A stretch of DNA of 64,000 bases from Hyphomonas beringensis (GCF_000682755.1 NZ_AWFF01000001.1:248001-312000), one strand, 5' to 3'; positions 25,988 to 35,992 are shown, counted from the stretch's first letter. The notes: generated by a model from the letters alone, not told the origin. Numbers and translations: made by a program.

Positions 25988-27703
25988 CTATCGCAGGAAA
26001 TTATTCCGCAAAAGATCCACGACTTCCTTTGTCCTGCCGTCGAGAACCGCCTTCATTCCAAAGAGGGCGGTTGATGCGACCTGAGAGACCTCAATCTTTG
26101 GCGGCATGACCAGTTCCATCTGGTTTACATGCACATCCAGCAGAGCCGGTCCTTCAGCCGCCAGCCAGGCATCCATTGCCGTTTCGAGATCGTTACTGTT
26201 TTCAACATGCCAGCCCGTGATTCCGCAGGCTTCCGCCAGTTTCGAAAAATCGGGATTGGTGAGACCTGTGAAGTGGTCGACCAGCCCCTCGACACGCTGC
26301 TCCATCTCTACGAAACCCAACGTGTTGTTGTGGAATACCACCAACTTCAGCGGGATCTTCTCCTGCACCAACGTCAGCAGATCGCCCATCAGCATGGTCA
26401 GCCCGCCGTCGCCGCACATGGCGATGACCTGGCGATCAGGATAGGCCAGCTTGGCCCCCATAGCCTGAGGGAACCCGTTGGCCATGGTGCCATGGAGAAG
26501 GCTGTTCAGGAAGCGGCGCTTGCCGGTGGCCTTGAGGTGACGGAGCATCCAGACCATAGATGTACCGACATCGGACACAAAGATCGCATCATCCGCCGCC
26601 TTTTTATCGAGCATATTGGCGACGAATTGTGGGTGGATCAAATTCGGATCGTTTTCCTTGCCTTCTTCGAGGTAGCCTTCCAGATCCTTGTTCCACTGCT
26701 CCTGATACTCTTCCAGATGGCCGGTATCCGACTTTGCGCTCACCATCGGAACGAGCGCAGCAAGCGTCGTCTTCGCATCTCCGACGAGCCCCATATTGAT
26801 GGCAGAACGCCTGCCGAGATGTGTGGGATCAATATCGATCTGCACGATCTTTTTCGACTCTGGATAATATTGCGTGTAGGCAAAGTCGCAGCCAATGGCG
26901 ATCACAAGATCCGCATTCTCCAGCGCCTCCACCCCCGCGCGATTTCCGAGAATGCCGTTCACCCCGACATTGTACGGATTGTTCGGCTCAAGGAATTCCT
27001 TTGCACGCGTGGTATGGACCATCGGCGCTTTGACCTTCTCGCAAAAGGCCATGATTTCCTCGCGGGCGTCACGCGCGCCGATTCCTGCATAAACCGAGAC
27101 CTTCTTGGCAGCATCCACCAGAGCGGCGAGATCGGTCATTTCCTGGTCGTTTGGCCGGCATACTGGTTTGGGCCGGTAAACCTCCCAATCCATCTCGTCA
27201 GCATCCTTCTCAGAAAACATGTCGCCATTCACGATGACGACTGCCACCCCCTTCTTGTTGAGGGCAGCCTGCGCGGCCTTGGTGATAATGCGGCGCGCTT
27301 GTGAGGGGTGCGAAATGTATTCGCAGAAATGCGAATGCTGTTCGTATATCTTCTTCTGATCGACCTCCTGCGGAAAATTGAAGCCGCTTTCCGTGCGCGC
27401 AACGTCTGATGCGATCAGCAGCACAGGCGCACCATTGCGGTGGCTTTCATAGATCCCATTCACGAAGTGTAGCGAGCCGGGACCGCAAGTCCCCGCGCAT
27501 ACGGACAATTCGCCGGTCATGTAGGACTCACCGCCAGCGGCGAACGCGCCGGCTTCCTCGTGGCGGACGGTGATCCAGCGCAGATCGGATTTGGAGACTG
27601 CGTCAGTGAAGTGATTGATGGTATCTCCAGGAATGCCGTAAACGCGCTTGGCGCCAGCCTTTTCAAGAGCATCGACAACGATGTGAGCTACAGTTTTTGC
27701 CAT
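25988..27703 (-). CDS. poxB: Pyruvate:quinone oxidoreductase (pyruvate oxidase-type thiamin-diphosphate enzyme)
   Basis: A 571-residue ThDP enzyme, the length of E. coli PoxB (572). The N-terminal domain has RVYGIPGDTINHFTDAV and RHEEAGAFAAGGES (cofactor Glu). The middle domain binds FAD, and the C-terminal ThDP motif is MCGDGGLTMLMGDLLTLVQ..NN. A short C-terminal stretch (VVDLLRNNFLR) may be the membrane-activated tail. It should oxidise pyruvate to acetate and CO2 and pass electrons to ubiquinone, feeding the adjacent cyo oxidase. The start at 27703 follows AAAGGGA. Acetolactate synthase-like alternatives are less likely because the overall pattern and length follow PoxB. Confidence 0.88.
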   Translation of the reverse strand: MAKTVAHIVVDALEKAGAKRVYGIPGDTINHFTDAVSKSDLRWITVRHEEAGAFAAGGESYMTGELSVCAGTCGPGSLHFVNGIYESHRNGAPVLLIASDVARTESGFNFPQEVDQKKIYEQHSHFCEYISHPSQARRIITKAAQAALNKKGVAVVIVNGDMFSEKDADEMDWEVYRPKPVCRPNDQEMTDLAALVDAAKKVSVYAGIGARDAREEIMAFCEKVKAPMVHTTRAKEFLEPNNPYNVGVNGILGNRAGVEALENADLVIAIGCDFAYTQYYPESKKIVQIDIDPTHLGRRSAINMGLVGDAKTTLAALVPMVSAKSDTGHLEEYQEQWNKDLEGYLEEGKENDPNLIHPQFVANMLDKKAADDAIFVSDVGTSMVWMLRHLKATGKRRFLNSLLHGTMANGFPQAMGAKLAYPDRQVIAMCGDGGLTMLMGDLLTLVQEKIPLKLVVFHNNTLGFVEMEQRVEGLVDHFTGLTNPDFSKLAEACGITGWHVENSNDLETAMDAWLAAEGPALLDVHVNQMELVMPPKIEVSQVASTALFGMKAVLDGRTKEVVDLLRNNFLR

Positions 27704-27893
27704 GTCATTCCCTTTCAATACCACGCTGCCGGCCAAGGATTGAGAGCAGCAGCGCGGCGGACGGCTTTATATTCAGGCGCTCTGGGGTTGGGTCCTTATA
27801 CCTCTTCCAGATGCCTCAGCGAACTGACCATACATAGCCTCATTGATATCGTCTTCCATGAAATCGGCCGGTTTCGATCAAGATCTCGCGATG

Positions 27894-28700
27894 CTACGCT
27901 TTAGAATGGGCGTGGATCTTACCATCCCTTAACATCATACAGGTTCCGCGTGGCAAAGGTTCCCAGCCTTCTGCATCAAGAGGCACCGAGGCGAACAGGT
28001 GGACCGGGCCGGATATCTCGTTGATGCTGACACCAGGTCTCTCCCACTTCTTCCCGTAATGCTCAGTATCAAAACTACGGATGTTGAGGCCAGGTTCGCG
28101 TGGCTCGGTCACCCCGGTCTCGGTTTCGAAGCGCCGGCGATCTGCGTGAACGAACAGGTACAGTCCATCGAAGAAAAGGAAGTTCGCACTCCCCAGTTCG
28201 CGCATCTCGGCTGCAAAGCGTACGAAGGTTTCAAATCGGGCTGCAGGATCGTCGCCCTCGAGTTTCCGGAGACGTGAGAGCAGTAACATAAAGGCCAGCT
28301 CGGAATCCGTGTCGCCGATGGTTTCGACTGCAAGTTCGCTGGTATCTTCGCGATCCTCGATGCCTGACAATGCGCCATTATGGGCAAAGGCATGCCGCCG
28401 TCCATGAACCACGCGGTCAAAGGGATGTGTGTTTGCCAGCTCTGGTTTGCCCGCTGTAGCCCTTCGAACATGTGCGATAAGATGTTTGCAGGGACGCTCG
28501 TTGCGGACCACCATCTTGGTAAGCTCGCTTGTGGCAGCCGGATCAGGCTCACGAAACAGATATGCGTCTCGATCCTGCGCAAACATAATGCCCCAGCCGT
28601 CGCGGTTACGATGACGCTCGCCCCCTTCGGCCGCAAAACGATCAAGCTCGTAGCGAACTCTCTGAGGGGTCGATGCGCTCATCGCGAACAGCTCACACAT
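27894..28700 (-). CDS. Class II glutamine amidotransferase (YafJ/Gn-AT II type)
   Basis: A 268-residue Ntn-type amidotransferase. The protein begins MCELFAMSA, so Cys2 becomes the N-terminal nucleophile after Met removal. HRNRDGWGIMF, AHVRRATAGKPELANTHPF and FAHNGALSG are the conserved glutaminase loops. It should release ammonia from glutamine, but no synthetase domain is attached. It lies 49 bases after the glutamate-synthase-like FMN gene on the same strand, and the pair resembles a split glutamate synthase large subunit. YafJ-type proteins also occur alone, so partnership is an inference. Confidence 0.88.
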   Translation of the reverse strand: MCELFAMSASTPQRVRYELDRFAAEGGERHRNRDGWGIMFAQDRDAYLFREPDPAATSELTKMVVRNERPCKHLIAHVRRATAGKPELANTHPFDRVVHGRRHAFAHNGALSGIEDREDTSELAVETIGDTDSELAFMLLLSRLRKLEGDDPAARFETFVRFAAEMRELGSANFLFFDGLYLFVHADRRRFETETGVTEPREPGLNIRSFDTEHYGKKWERPGVSINEISGPVHLFASVPLDAEGWEPLPRGTCMMLRDGKIHAHSKA

Positions 28701-28749
28701 AGGTGCCTCCTGTCAGGATTGTCGGTTTTCTGAATGAGACGGGGCGAGG

Positions 28750-30423
28750 TCACATCACTGGTTTGAATGAGTCGGGATCCGCCATGCGCCAGTATTCCGC
28801 GAAAGACGTATCGTCGGGATCACTCAGAAGCTTGCCTGCCTCTACCTCATCAACAATTTGAGACCACGGAATCATCTCCGAATTGTTCTTCCATTGTCGT
28901 AAGTGGCGCGGCGTGAAATCGTCTGGCGTTTCCAGTCCGCACGCGACCACGATGTCGTGAAGGCTATCAAGCGTCTTTGACTGGAAATTGGCCACACGCT
29001 GAGCCTTTTCAGGAATGACCAGACCACGTTGTCGCGCAGGCGAACTCGTTGCCACGCCGGTAGGACAGTTTCCGGTATGGCATTGTAGCGATTGCACGCA
29101 GCCAAGCGAGAACATGAAGGCGCGGGCTGCATTGCACCAGTTGGCGCCGAGTGCGGCATTCATCGCGATGGAGGAGCCGGAAAATACTTTTTCCGAAGCT
29201 GCCAACCGAACCTTGTCTTTCAGGCCGGTGCCGATGAGCGCGTTGTTCACATAGTAGAGACCAATGCGCAGCGGCAGCCCCACATGGTCAGACAGTTCCA
29301 GAGGTGCCGCGCCCGTACCTCCCCCGCCGCCATCAACAACGATGAAGTCGAGATAGATACCGCTATCAACCATCGCTTTGCAGATGGCGAAGACTTCATG
29401 CGGCATGCCTACACAGAGCTTGATGCCAACCGGTTTGCCCCCGGACAGCTCGCGCATTTTCGCTGCGAATTCGAGCATCTGGCGCGGCGTTGAAAAGGCC
29501 GAATGGCCCGGCGGTGACAGACAGTCCTGGTGGGCCGGCACTTGGCGCGTGTTTGCAATCTCCTCAGTGACCTTAGCAGCAGGCAGTAGCCCGCCATGCC
29601 CTGGCTTTGCTCCTTGGCTCAGTTTGATTTCGGTCATCTTGACCTGATCGTGCTGCGCTTTGTCGCGAAAACTCTCGGCGTCGAAATTACCGTCCTTGTC
29701 GCGCGCACCGAAATAGCCAGACCCCAGTTCCCAAACAATGTCTCCGCCATGCTTGAGATGATAGGGAGACAGACCGCCCTCACCGGTATCGTGATAAAAG
29801 TCGCCGATCTTGGCGCCCATGTTCAGCGCCTCGATGGCATGGTTGCCGAGCGCGCCGAAACTCATTGCGCTGATGTTGAGGCGTGCGGCATCATAGGGTT
29901 TGCTGCATTGCTCTGTTCCGACTTTCACACGCGTCCGCTTCGGCGCACTGGGATTTGGATTGATGGAGTGACAGAGCGCTTCATACTCTTCCGAGTAAAC
30001 ATCCAGTTCGGTGCCAAAGGGGTGCGCATCCTCTTGTTTTTTCGCGCGCGCGTAGATGAGTGTTCGTGAGACCCGGTCGTAAGGTCGGCCTTCCAGCGGC
30101 CCCTCGACGATGTAGCTGCGCAGAAAGGGACGAAGATCCTCGAAGAGCCAACGAAAACGGGCGGTAAGGGGATAATTCCGGCGAAGAGAATGCCGGGTCT
30201 GGACCATGTCCCAGATGGCGATCAACAGCAGTGGAACAACGGCTATCAAAGCCCAGAAAAACCCCTCGGCGACCCATACCCCCAGAGCGCAGATCAGCAA
30301 TGTGAGAGCCAATGGGCCCCAAAAGCCGAGATTTCTTGCGAGGCCTTTGTCGGCAAACAAACTCTGAAACACCATTGAGCGTATCCTTTTGGCAATATCC
30401 ATGCCGACTATTACGGATCGCAT
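28750..30423 (-). CDS. Membrane-anchored FMN-binding glutamate synthase-family protein
   Basis: A 557-residue protein with two N-terminal membrane segments (about residues 30-75) and the glutamate synthase FMN barrel. Signatures are LSQGAKPGHGGLLPAAKVT, HQDCLSPPGHSAFSTPRQML, VVDGGGGGTGAAPLELSDHVG and the 3Fe-4S cysteine cluster GCVQSLQCHTGNCPTGVAT. It lacks the glutaminase and C-terminal GltB domains. The family is widely annotated as glutamate synthase-like but its reaction is unknown; ammonia from the adjacent amidotransferase could be a substrate. The frame opens at 30423; ATG 30402 is an equally weak start since neither has a clear ribosome site. Confidence 0.85.
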   Translation of the reverse strand: MRSVIVGMDIAKRIRSMVFQSLFADKGLARNLGFWGPLALTLLICALGVWVAEGFFWALIAVVPLLLIAIWDMVQTRHSLRRNYPLTARFRWLFEDLRPFLRSYIVEGPLEGRPYDRVSRTLIYARAKKQEDAHPFGTELDVYSEEYEALCHSINPNPSAPKRTRVKVGTEQCSKPYDAARLNISAMSFGALGNHAIEALNMGAKIGDFYHDTGEGGLSPYHLKHGGDIVWELGSGYFGARDKDGNFDAESFRDKAQHDQVKMTEIKLSQGAKPGHGGLLPAAKVTEEIANTRQVPAHQDCLSPPGHSAFSTPRQMLEFAAKMRELSGGKPVGIKLCVGMPHEVFAICKAMVDSGIYLDFIVVDGGGGGTGAAPLELSDHVGLPLRIGLYYVNNALIGTGLKDKVRLAASEKVFSGSSIAMNAALGANWCNAARAFMFSLGCVQSLQCHTGNCPTGVATSSPARQRGLVIPEKAQRVANFQSKTLDSLHDIVVACGLETPDDFTPRHLRQWKNNSEMIPWSQIVDEVEAGKLLSDPDDTSFAEYWRMADPDSFKPVM

Positions 30424-30876
30424 GAGCTAAGTACATACGCCAAGTGCGTGCTGATCTGGTGCATCACCACCGGCACAATCTTCTGAGGCCGGCCCGCTAT
30501 ACACATAAGGGCTCCGGTATCGCTCACAATCAAGCCTGAAACCGCTGAGCAGATCCGCGCAGAGTGAACGCGAAAATAATCCTGACAACCAGACTGCCTG
30601 AACGGCTTGGAAGTATCCTTGTTGAGAAGCATGCATGACTACCAGCCGTTGCGATAGCGCGTTGCCACCTCTCGCGAGATATCCGGCAGCGGAATATTGC
30701 CGTGCCTTTCGATGAAACTGTCGCCCGAGACCTGCTTGCGTTTCACCTGGGATCTGCATGAAGAGATCGACTTGTTATGATGATCTCAAGGAAGGCCCAA
30801 GAGGAGAAATGGCGCTATTGAGCGGCGCGATGGGCCAACGCGAAATCTGTATATCGACCACTAAAGGCTTCTAGCA
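30424..30876. other. Gene-free stretch
   Basis: A 453-base region upstream of the glutamate-synthase-like gene and downstream of the TonB receptor gene, both minus. No convincing gene, hairpin or repeat; it should contain the promoter of the glutamate-synthase unit. Confidence 0.45.
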
Positions 30877-33075
30877 TCAGTATCTTGCTTCGAGTTCAAT
30901 GCCGACGATCCGCGGGGCGTCCAGCGGCGCGTAAAAGAGTCCATCTGAGCCAAACGCCAAGTTTTCGATCGCGAGGCCGCTACCTCTACGCTCATCGGTC
31001 AGGTTCTCACCGAACAGGCGGATAGCCCAACGGTCTGATTCATATCCCGCCTGGAGCCCAAATGTCTGGACAGCGGCCTGTACCACATCCCCGCGCGACC
31101 GAAGCGAGGTCTCTCCGGTCAGGCCAACTTCGCCACGCAGGAAGACACCGTTTGACCACTCATAGCGCAAGGCGATGCCACCATCATATTCCGGCACGAA
31201 CTGGATGGGCTGACCTTTTACATTCGTCACTCCATCAAGTTGGAGATCGCGATATTCAGCATCCACGTATCCGACATGCGCATCAGCTGAGAAGGCCTCG
31301 TTGATCTGCCAGTGGGTCTCGAACTCAGCACCTTGACTGCGGATTGAAGCATCCGACCCGATAAAATCAGAGCTGACAGGCCGACCAGTATCATCCGTGG
31401 CAATCTGAACTTCCTGCCAATTCTCGGAGGTGATGTAGAAGATAGCGCCAGACGCCCGTATGCTGTGGTCTTCAGACTGCCATTTGAAGCCGATTTCCCG
31501 ACTCCACAGGGTCTCACTGTCATATGAAATAACGTCCTCGTCCTCGAAACCTTCCTGAACAGCCACCAGATTGAAGCCGCCCGGGATATAGCCCTTTGAA
31601 GCCGTCGCGTGGATAGAGAGACCATCTGAAAACTTGTAGTGTGCGGATACGCGCGGAAGAAGCGCTTCGTAGGTCTTTGAGAGATCAGCATCGACATAGT
31701 ACACGATTGAGCCCGCACCGAGATCGAGTTGGCCTTCCTTCTGCATGGTGCTGCGCGTGGCATTGTCGTATCTTAGCCCGCCACTGACACGCAGCTTGGG
31801 TGTCATGTACCAGTTGGCAGACCCGAAAACACTATAGTCCTCGCTTTCTTTCCGCTGGGCTGGCGCTGCAATATAGGAATCCAGATTGCCGGCCCCGATA
31901 AAGCTGGCTTTGGTGTTCTCTTCGTAATCCTCATAATAGGACGCACCGAGAATATAATCGAAAAAGTCGCTCTCTGGTGAGCTGAAGCGGACTTCGATAT
32001 TCGTGAACGCTTCCTGCTCTTTTTCCTGCCCTGAAACCACAGGCGTCGCCGTGAGGTCGAAGTCCAGGCCTTTGGCGTTCTCTTCAAGTTTGCGGTAAGA
32101 CGCGGCGAAATCGAGTTGTCCGTAGCCTAGTTCCTGAGTGGCGCTGAGCCCCGCGACCCACTCCTTCTCTGTCGTATATTTGGGCGCATCCTCAAAAGAA
32201 GTCCACTTCTCTGCGCGACGCCCACTATTGAAGTAATCAGCATAGAGCGTGTTGTAGAGTGAGAGGTTCAGAGGGACGTATTGCTGATCGAAAAGGCCGG
32301 GGGCATCCATGTCCAGCAGGTAGGCCGTGGCATTCACTGTAAGCTGATTTGTCGGTGTCCAGCGGAGGCGCCCCTGAACGAAGGTTTCGTTTATTTGCCC
32401 GGTTTCACCGGTCGAGCTTCCCACATTCTTCACAAAGGCATCTTCCTCTGCGAGATTAAACGCCAGAGAGCCTGCGAGTGTATCGCGGATCAGTGGCCCG
32501 GATACAAAACCATCGGCCTCAATGCCTGACCCGGATTCGAAGTTAGTTCCGGTCAGTCGAAATTCCGCACTAAAATCCTCTGAAGGCTGCTTGGTCGTAA
32601 CGATGATCAGGCCGGATTCCGAATTCGCACCATAGAGGGTGGCCTGAGGTCCACGCAGCACCTCAATCGACTGGACCTGATTGAGAACAGAATTGCTGAG
32701 TTCCCGGAAAGGTATCCCATCAATGTAAACGGCTGCCCGGTTGATGATGAACGGGTTGGACTCAACGCCGCGGACCGAGATGTAGATGCTGCCGCGCTGC
32801 CCGGACTCATTGAACTGCACATTTGGTGCAAGATCGTCGATCCTGCGGAAATCCCTCAGGCGAGCCTCTTCGATTGCTCTTATATCAAGAACGGTTACGG
32901 ACAGGTCGGAATCGATAAGCGCCGTGTCGCGCTTAGAGCCGGTCACGACGATTGTGTCCTCCCGTCGCTCTGCTTCGGCTTCGCCTGTTTCGGTTTCAGC
33001 TGACTGGGCCAAGGCGGATGCGCAAAAACAAGGAAGCATTGCAGCGATTGCGCTGCAGAGGAGGCGATTGGTCAT
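30877..33075 (-). CDS. TonB-dependent receptor (siderophore-receptor-like)
   Basis: A 732-residue outer-membrane receptor. The signal peptide (MTNRLLCSAIAAMLPCFCASALA) starts at 33075; 65 in-frame codons upstream lack such a feature. A TonB box EDTIVVTGS, plug motifs SIYISVRGVESNPF, VYIDGIPFRELS and VQSIEVLRGPQATLYGANSESGLIIVTTK, and a barrel ending in VGIELEARY complete it. The divergent gene codes for a PchR/YbtA-like AraC regulator, as at siderophore receptor loci, so a metal chelate is the best guess. A zinc-regulation hint exists: a Zur-box-like palindrome lies in the shared promoter region. Confidence 0.92.
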   Translation of the reverse strand: MTNRLLCSAIAAMLPCFCASALAQSAETETGEAEAERREDTIVVTGSKRDTALIDSDLSVTVLDIRAIEEARLRDFRRIDDLAPNVQFNESGQRGSIYISVRGVESNPFIINRAAVYIDGIPFRELSNSVLNQVQSIEVLRGPQATLYGANSESGLIIVTTKQPSEDFSAEFRLTGTNFESGSGIEADGFVSGPLIRDTLAGSLAFNLAEEDAFVKNVGSSTGETGQINETFVQGRLRWTPTNQLTVNATAYLLDMDAPGLFDQQYVPLNLSLYNTLYADYFNSGRRAEKWTSFEDAPKYTTEKEWVAGLSATQELGYGQLDFAASYRKLEENAKGLDFDLTATPVVSGQEKEQEAFTNIEVRFSSPESDFFDYILGASYYEDYEENTKASFIGAGNLDSYIAAPAQRKESEDYSVFGSANWYMTPKLRVSGGLRYDNATRSTMQKEGQLDLGAGSIVYYVDADLSKTYEALLPRVSAHYKFSDGLSIHATASKGYIPGGFNLVAVQEGFEDEDVISYDSETLWSREIGFKWQSEDHSIRASGAIFYITSENWQEVQIATDDTGRPVSSDFIGSDASIRSQGAEFETHWQINEAFSADAHVGYVDAEYRDLQLDGVTNVKGQPIQFVPEYDGGIALRYEWSNGVFLRGEVGLTGETSLRSRGDVVQAAVQTFGLQAGYESDRWAIRLFGENLTDERRGSGLAIENLAFGSDGLFYAPLDAPRIVGIELEARY

Positions 33076-33129
33076 AATCTGAAATCTCGGGAGGTGGTGT
33101 TGTAAACGGTTCGAATTCTCAATAAGAAT

Positions 33130-33144
33130 AGTTATATTGTAACT
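33130..33144. promoter_or_regulatory. Zur-box-like palindrome between TonB receptor and AraC gene
   Basis: AGTTATATTGTAACT is a perfect 5-bp inverted repeat with a 5-base centre. Its 13-base core GTTATATTGTAAC matches the GTTATGATATAAC site next to zur at 10 of 13 positions. It lies 55 bases before the receptor start and 75 before the AraC start. It may be a weak Zur site or simply an AraC operator. Confidence 0.4.
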
Positions 33145-33218
33145 CGCTTTGGGTGCGCCACTCCGTTCCTGTCGTTGGGAATTTTTAAGGCAGCTCTTCG
33201 AAGATCTAGGGGCATAGA

Positions 33219-34046
33219 ATGCGCGAAGACCTGGACAAATACGCCCTGACGCCCTTGCAATATGTTTCAAACGAATCTGGATCTGTTGTGCTGATCCGGT
33301 CGCGCTTTCTTGCCTTTGAAGGCGAGATCGCCGCCTCGCACTACACCAAACTGGCGCTCAACATCGGGCGGACAAGCCATCTGTTCCGAAGATCAAGTGC
33401 CGGGCAAATCGATGCCGCCTGGCGACGAAACAGCATCGCTGTCCAACTGGCCAATGATGCCGCCATTGGTAGATCAGAGGCGTCCACCATGATCGGGCTC
33501 GCGATTGATCTGGTAGCGCTCGGACTCGAGGCTGAATCTGCAGCAGTTGAAACCCGGGCAAATCACGTCGTTTCGGATACTGTTGCCGCTCATCAGCTAC
33601 GGTCGATGATCTTGGGTGCCGAATATCATGCGCGATCAAATGCTTTCTTTGAGCAATCAGCTCAGGCAATTATGCGGCAACTCACCTTCGGCCGGACCAA
33701 CTCCAGTAAAAAAGCCGTCAGTCCACTGGGGATAAATCAGCTGGCTCGTATTCAGGAGTTCATGGATGCCAATCTTGCCGCAAATCTCTCAGTGCGCGAA
33801 ATGGCATATGAAGTGGGCATGTCTGAAGCCTGGTTTGCGAAACGCTTTACCGCTTCCACCGGACTTGCGCCTTTCATATATCTGACCAGACGGAGAATGG
33901 AGCGAGCAAAAGAACTCCTGGCTGCGGGTAGCACGGTGACGGAGACGGCGCTCGAAGTCGGTTATGAAAACGCGAGCAAGTTCGCGGCGGCCTTCAAACG
34001 CTCTAGTGGGCAACTCCCAAGCGCATGGCGACGTTCATCAAATTAA
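33219..34046 (+). CDS. AraC-family regulator (PchR/YbtA-like)
   Basis: A 275-residue regulator. The C-terminal double helix-turn-helix is clear: NLSVREMAYEVGMSEAWFAKRFTASTG and TVTETALEVGYENASKFAAAFKRSSGQLPSAWRR. The N-terminal about 170 residues form an effector domain without a recognised cupin signature. By analogy with PchR and YbtA, it may activate the divergent TonB receptor when the chelate is present. There is no strong ribosome site ahead of the ATG at 33219. Confidence 0.87.
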   Translation: MREDLDKYALTPLQYVSNESGSVVLIRSRFLAFEGEIAASHYTKLALNIGRTSHLFRRSSAGQIDAAWRRNSIAVQLANDAAIGRSEASTMIGLAIDLVALGLEAESAAVETRANHVVSDTVAAHQLRSMILGAEYHARSNAFFEQSAQAIMRQLTFGRTNSSKKAVSPLGINQLARIQEFMDANLAANLSVREMAYEVGMSEAWFAKRFTASTGLAPFIYLTRRRMERAKELLAAGSTVTETALEVGYENASKFAAAFKRSSGQLPSAWRRSSN

Positions 34047-34071
34047 CACCTCAGCTTGGTGTCTACTCAGA

Positions 34072-34743
34072 CTACGTGATTCTTTGGACGGCGCCTTTCA
34101 GAGAGTGGGAAACCCAGCCAGGCCGTTCGATATCGAGAACCAGAACGAGCCGGGACAGATCAGACGACTGTATGGGCGGCGAACGGTGAAATACACGCTG
34201 AGCCCTGCCGTCCCGCCTGCCAAGAAAAGCACCGATATCGAAGGTCGCAAGATCCTGTATCAGAGGCTCGCTTTCAGAACTGGCGATATCGACCCATTGT
34301 GTGCCTGCGCCCCGATAGGTGGTGATCAGACGAATATCTGTCCGATCCTTGTGAAACTTTCGGCAGGCATCGTCATCGACGCTTTCGAGGCGGAGCGCAT
34401 AATGTGGCGACCAGAAGGCGCTGGCGTCGATTATCGCCCGAACATCTTCGAGCACCTGCTCAACGACAAGTCGTGACCAGTTCAGAGAATTGAGCTTACT
34501 CTCAAGCGTAACAAGCACTTCGACGCCTGCGCCTTGCAAACGTATATCTTCGAAAACACAAAGATCGAGATTGGCGAAGGCATCGGCGCTATGCTGAGAG
34601 AGTGTGCGGTTCCACAACGCAAGTTCGGCCTTTTCACGGCCAGCCTCTGCCACTAATTCGGCAAGGCCTGAGCAGAGGCGCGCGGCGGTTGGATCTGGAA
34701 CGACGCCCTCAGCCACTGATCGTTCGGCCATAATTGCACGCAT
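34072..34743 (-). CDS. DUF1826 domain protein of the zinc-responsive cluster
   Basis: A 223-residue DUF1826 protein. Family hallmarks are CRKFHKDRTDIRLITTYRG, GTQWVDI, RVFHRSPPI and RLVLVLDIERP. Function is unknown, but the family is repeatedly found beside COG0523 GTPases under Zur control. The His/Asp pattern in HKD and HRSPP suggests metal binding (inference). I chose ATG 34743 because it forms a TGATG stop-start overlap with the GTPase; the frame could begin at 34758. Confidence 0.83.
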   Translation of the reverse strand: MRAIMAERSVAEGVVPDPTAARLCSGLAELVAEAGREKAELALWNRTLSQHSADAFANLDLCVFEDIRLQGAGVEVLVTLESKLNSLNWSRLVVEQVLEDVRAIIDASAFWSPHYALRLESVDDDACRKFHKDRTDIRLITTYRGAGTQWVDIASSESEPLIQDLATFDIGAFLGRRDGRAQRVFHRSPPIQSSDLSRLVLVLDIERPGWVSHSLKGAVQRIT

Positions 34744-35948
34744 CAGCCTCGGCTCCATAGCGGAAACGGATCTGTGCTGGATTTGGAAGCGACAATCCCG
34801 CCGGTAGAGTCTCGCCGCGGATTGGTGAGGCAACTATCCAGCCTCCGGGAAATTGCCTCCTGATCCATGCCGATACCGATAAAGACGATCTCTTGGCGAC
34901 GGTCGCCGAACTCATCATCCCAAACAGAGTTGAGATAGGTCTCGAGATTGTCGGCGTCCGGCCAGCGCTCACGTGGCACAGCCGCCCACCATGTGCCGAC
35001 ACCGCTATGCCTGACAAGCGCCCCCGCTTGGCTGACCTCGCCTAGCCAGTCCGGCCGGGTCGCCAACCAGAAGAAGCCCTTTGCACGCACAACATTCGGC
35101 CATGTTTCATTGAAGAAAATATGTAGCTTCTCCGGATCGAAAGGTCTGCGGGCTCGATAAACGAAGCTTTCAATTCCGTATTCATCCGTTTCCGGAACAT
35201 GCTCTTCGAACCCATAGAGTTCCTTTGCCCAGAGCGGATGATTGTGCGCCTTCTCAAAATCAAATCGGCCGGTTCCCATGACTTTGCTGAGCGGGACCTC
35301 GCCGAACGCGGATTCCACAATATCTGCATCGGGGTTCAGGGATCGCACGAGCTTCCGTACGGTTTCCAGGTCATCCGCCGCGACAACGTCCGTCTTGTTC
35401 AGAATGATCACGTCTGCGAACTCAATCTGATCGACCAGCAGCTGAACCAGCGGGCGGTCATCACCTTCGCCGAGGCTTTCCCCACGATCAGCCAGAAAGT
35501 CTGAACTGCTATAGTCTTTCAGCAGGTGCGCGGCATCCACCACCGTCACCATTGTATCAATCTTGGCAACGTCTCCCAGAGAGAAGCCCTGTTCGTCCCG
35601 AAAATCGAAGGTCGCGGCAACTGGCAGCGGTTCCGATATCCCGGTCGATTCGATCAGCAGATAATCAAACCGGCCTTCCCGCGCGAGCGCGGTAACTTCC
35701 TTCAACAGGTCGTCCCGCAATGTGCAACAGATGCAGCCATTGCTCATTTCGACCAAGGCTTCGTCTGTACGGGACAGGTTCGCGCCGCCGTCACGTACCA
35801 ATGAGGCGTCGATGTTGACCTCACTCATATCATTCACAATGACTGCCACGCGGCGGCCTTCGCGATTGGCTAGCACATGGTTCAATAGGGTAGTCTTACC
35901 TGCGCCGAGAAAGCCGGAAAGGACGGTGACCGGTAGGTTCGGTGACAT
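34743..35948 (-). CDS. COG0523 (CobW/ZNG1-like) GTP-dependent metal chaperone
   Basis: A 401-residue P-loop GTPase. Walker A is [11 protein letters not shown] (residues about 14-24), the metal-binding CxCC is [11 protein letters not shown], and the base-recognition motif is NKTD; a CobW C-terminal domain follows (around residues 280-375). It likely delivers zinc to client enzymes under deficiency. Of two close starts, 35948 has AGGA at 7 bases. The gene overlaps the DUF1826 gene at its end, and the MerC-like gene lies just upstream, so all three form one unit divergent from zur. Confidence 0.92.
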   Translation of the reverse strand: MSPNLPVTVLSGFLGAGKTTLLNHVLANREGRRVAVIVNDMSEVNIDASLVRDGGANLSRTDEALVEMSNGCICCTLRDDLLKEVTALAREGRFDYLLIESTGISEPLPVAATFDFRDEQGFSLGDVAKIDTMVTVVDAAHLLKDYSSSDFLADRGESLGEGDDRPLVQLLVDQIEFADVIILNKTDVVAADDLETVRKLVRSLNPDADIVESAFGEVPLSKVMGTGRFDFEKAHNHPLWAKELYGFEEHVPETDEYGIESFVYRARRPFDPEKLHIFFNETWPNVVRAKGFFWLATRPDWLGEVSQAGALVRHSGVGTWWAAVPRERWPDADNLETYLNSVWDDEFGDRRQEIVFIGIGMDQEAISRRLDSCLTNPRRDSTGGIVASKSSTDPFPLWSRG

Positions 35949-35992
35949 GGAAATTCCTGACATGTTTTTTTGTGGATGTAGTAGGCGCCGCT

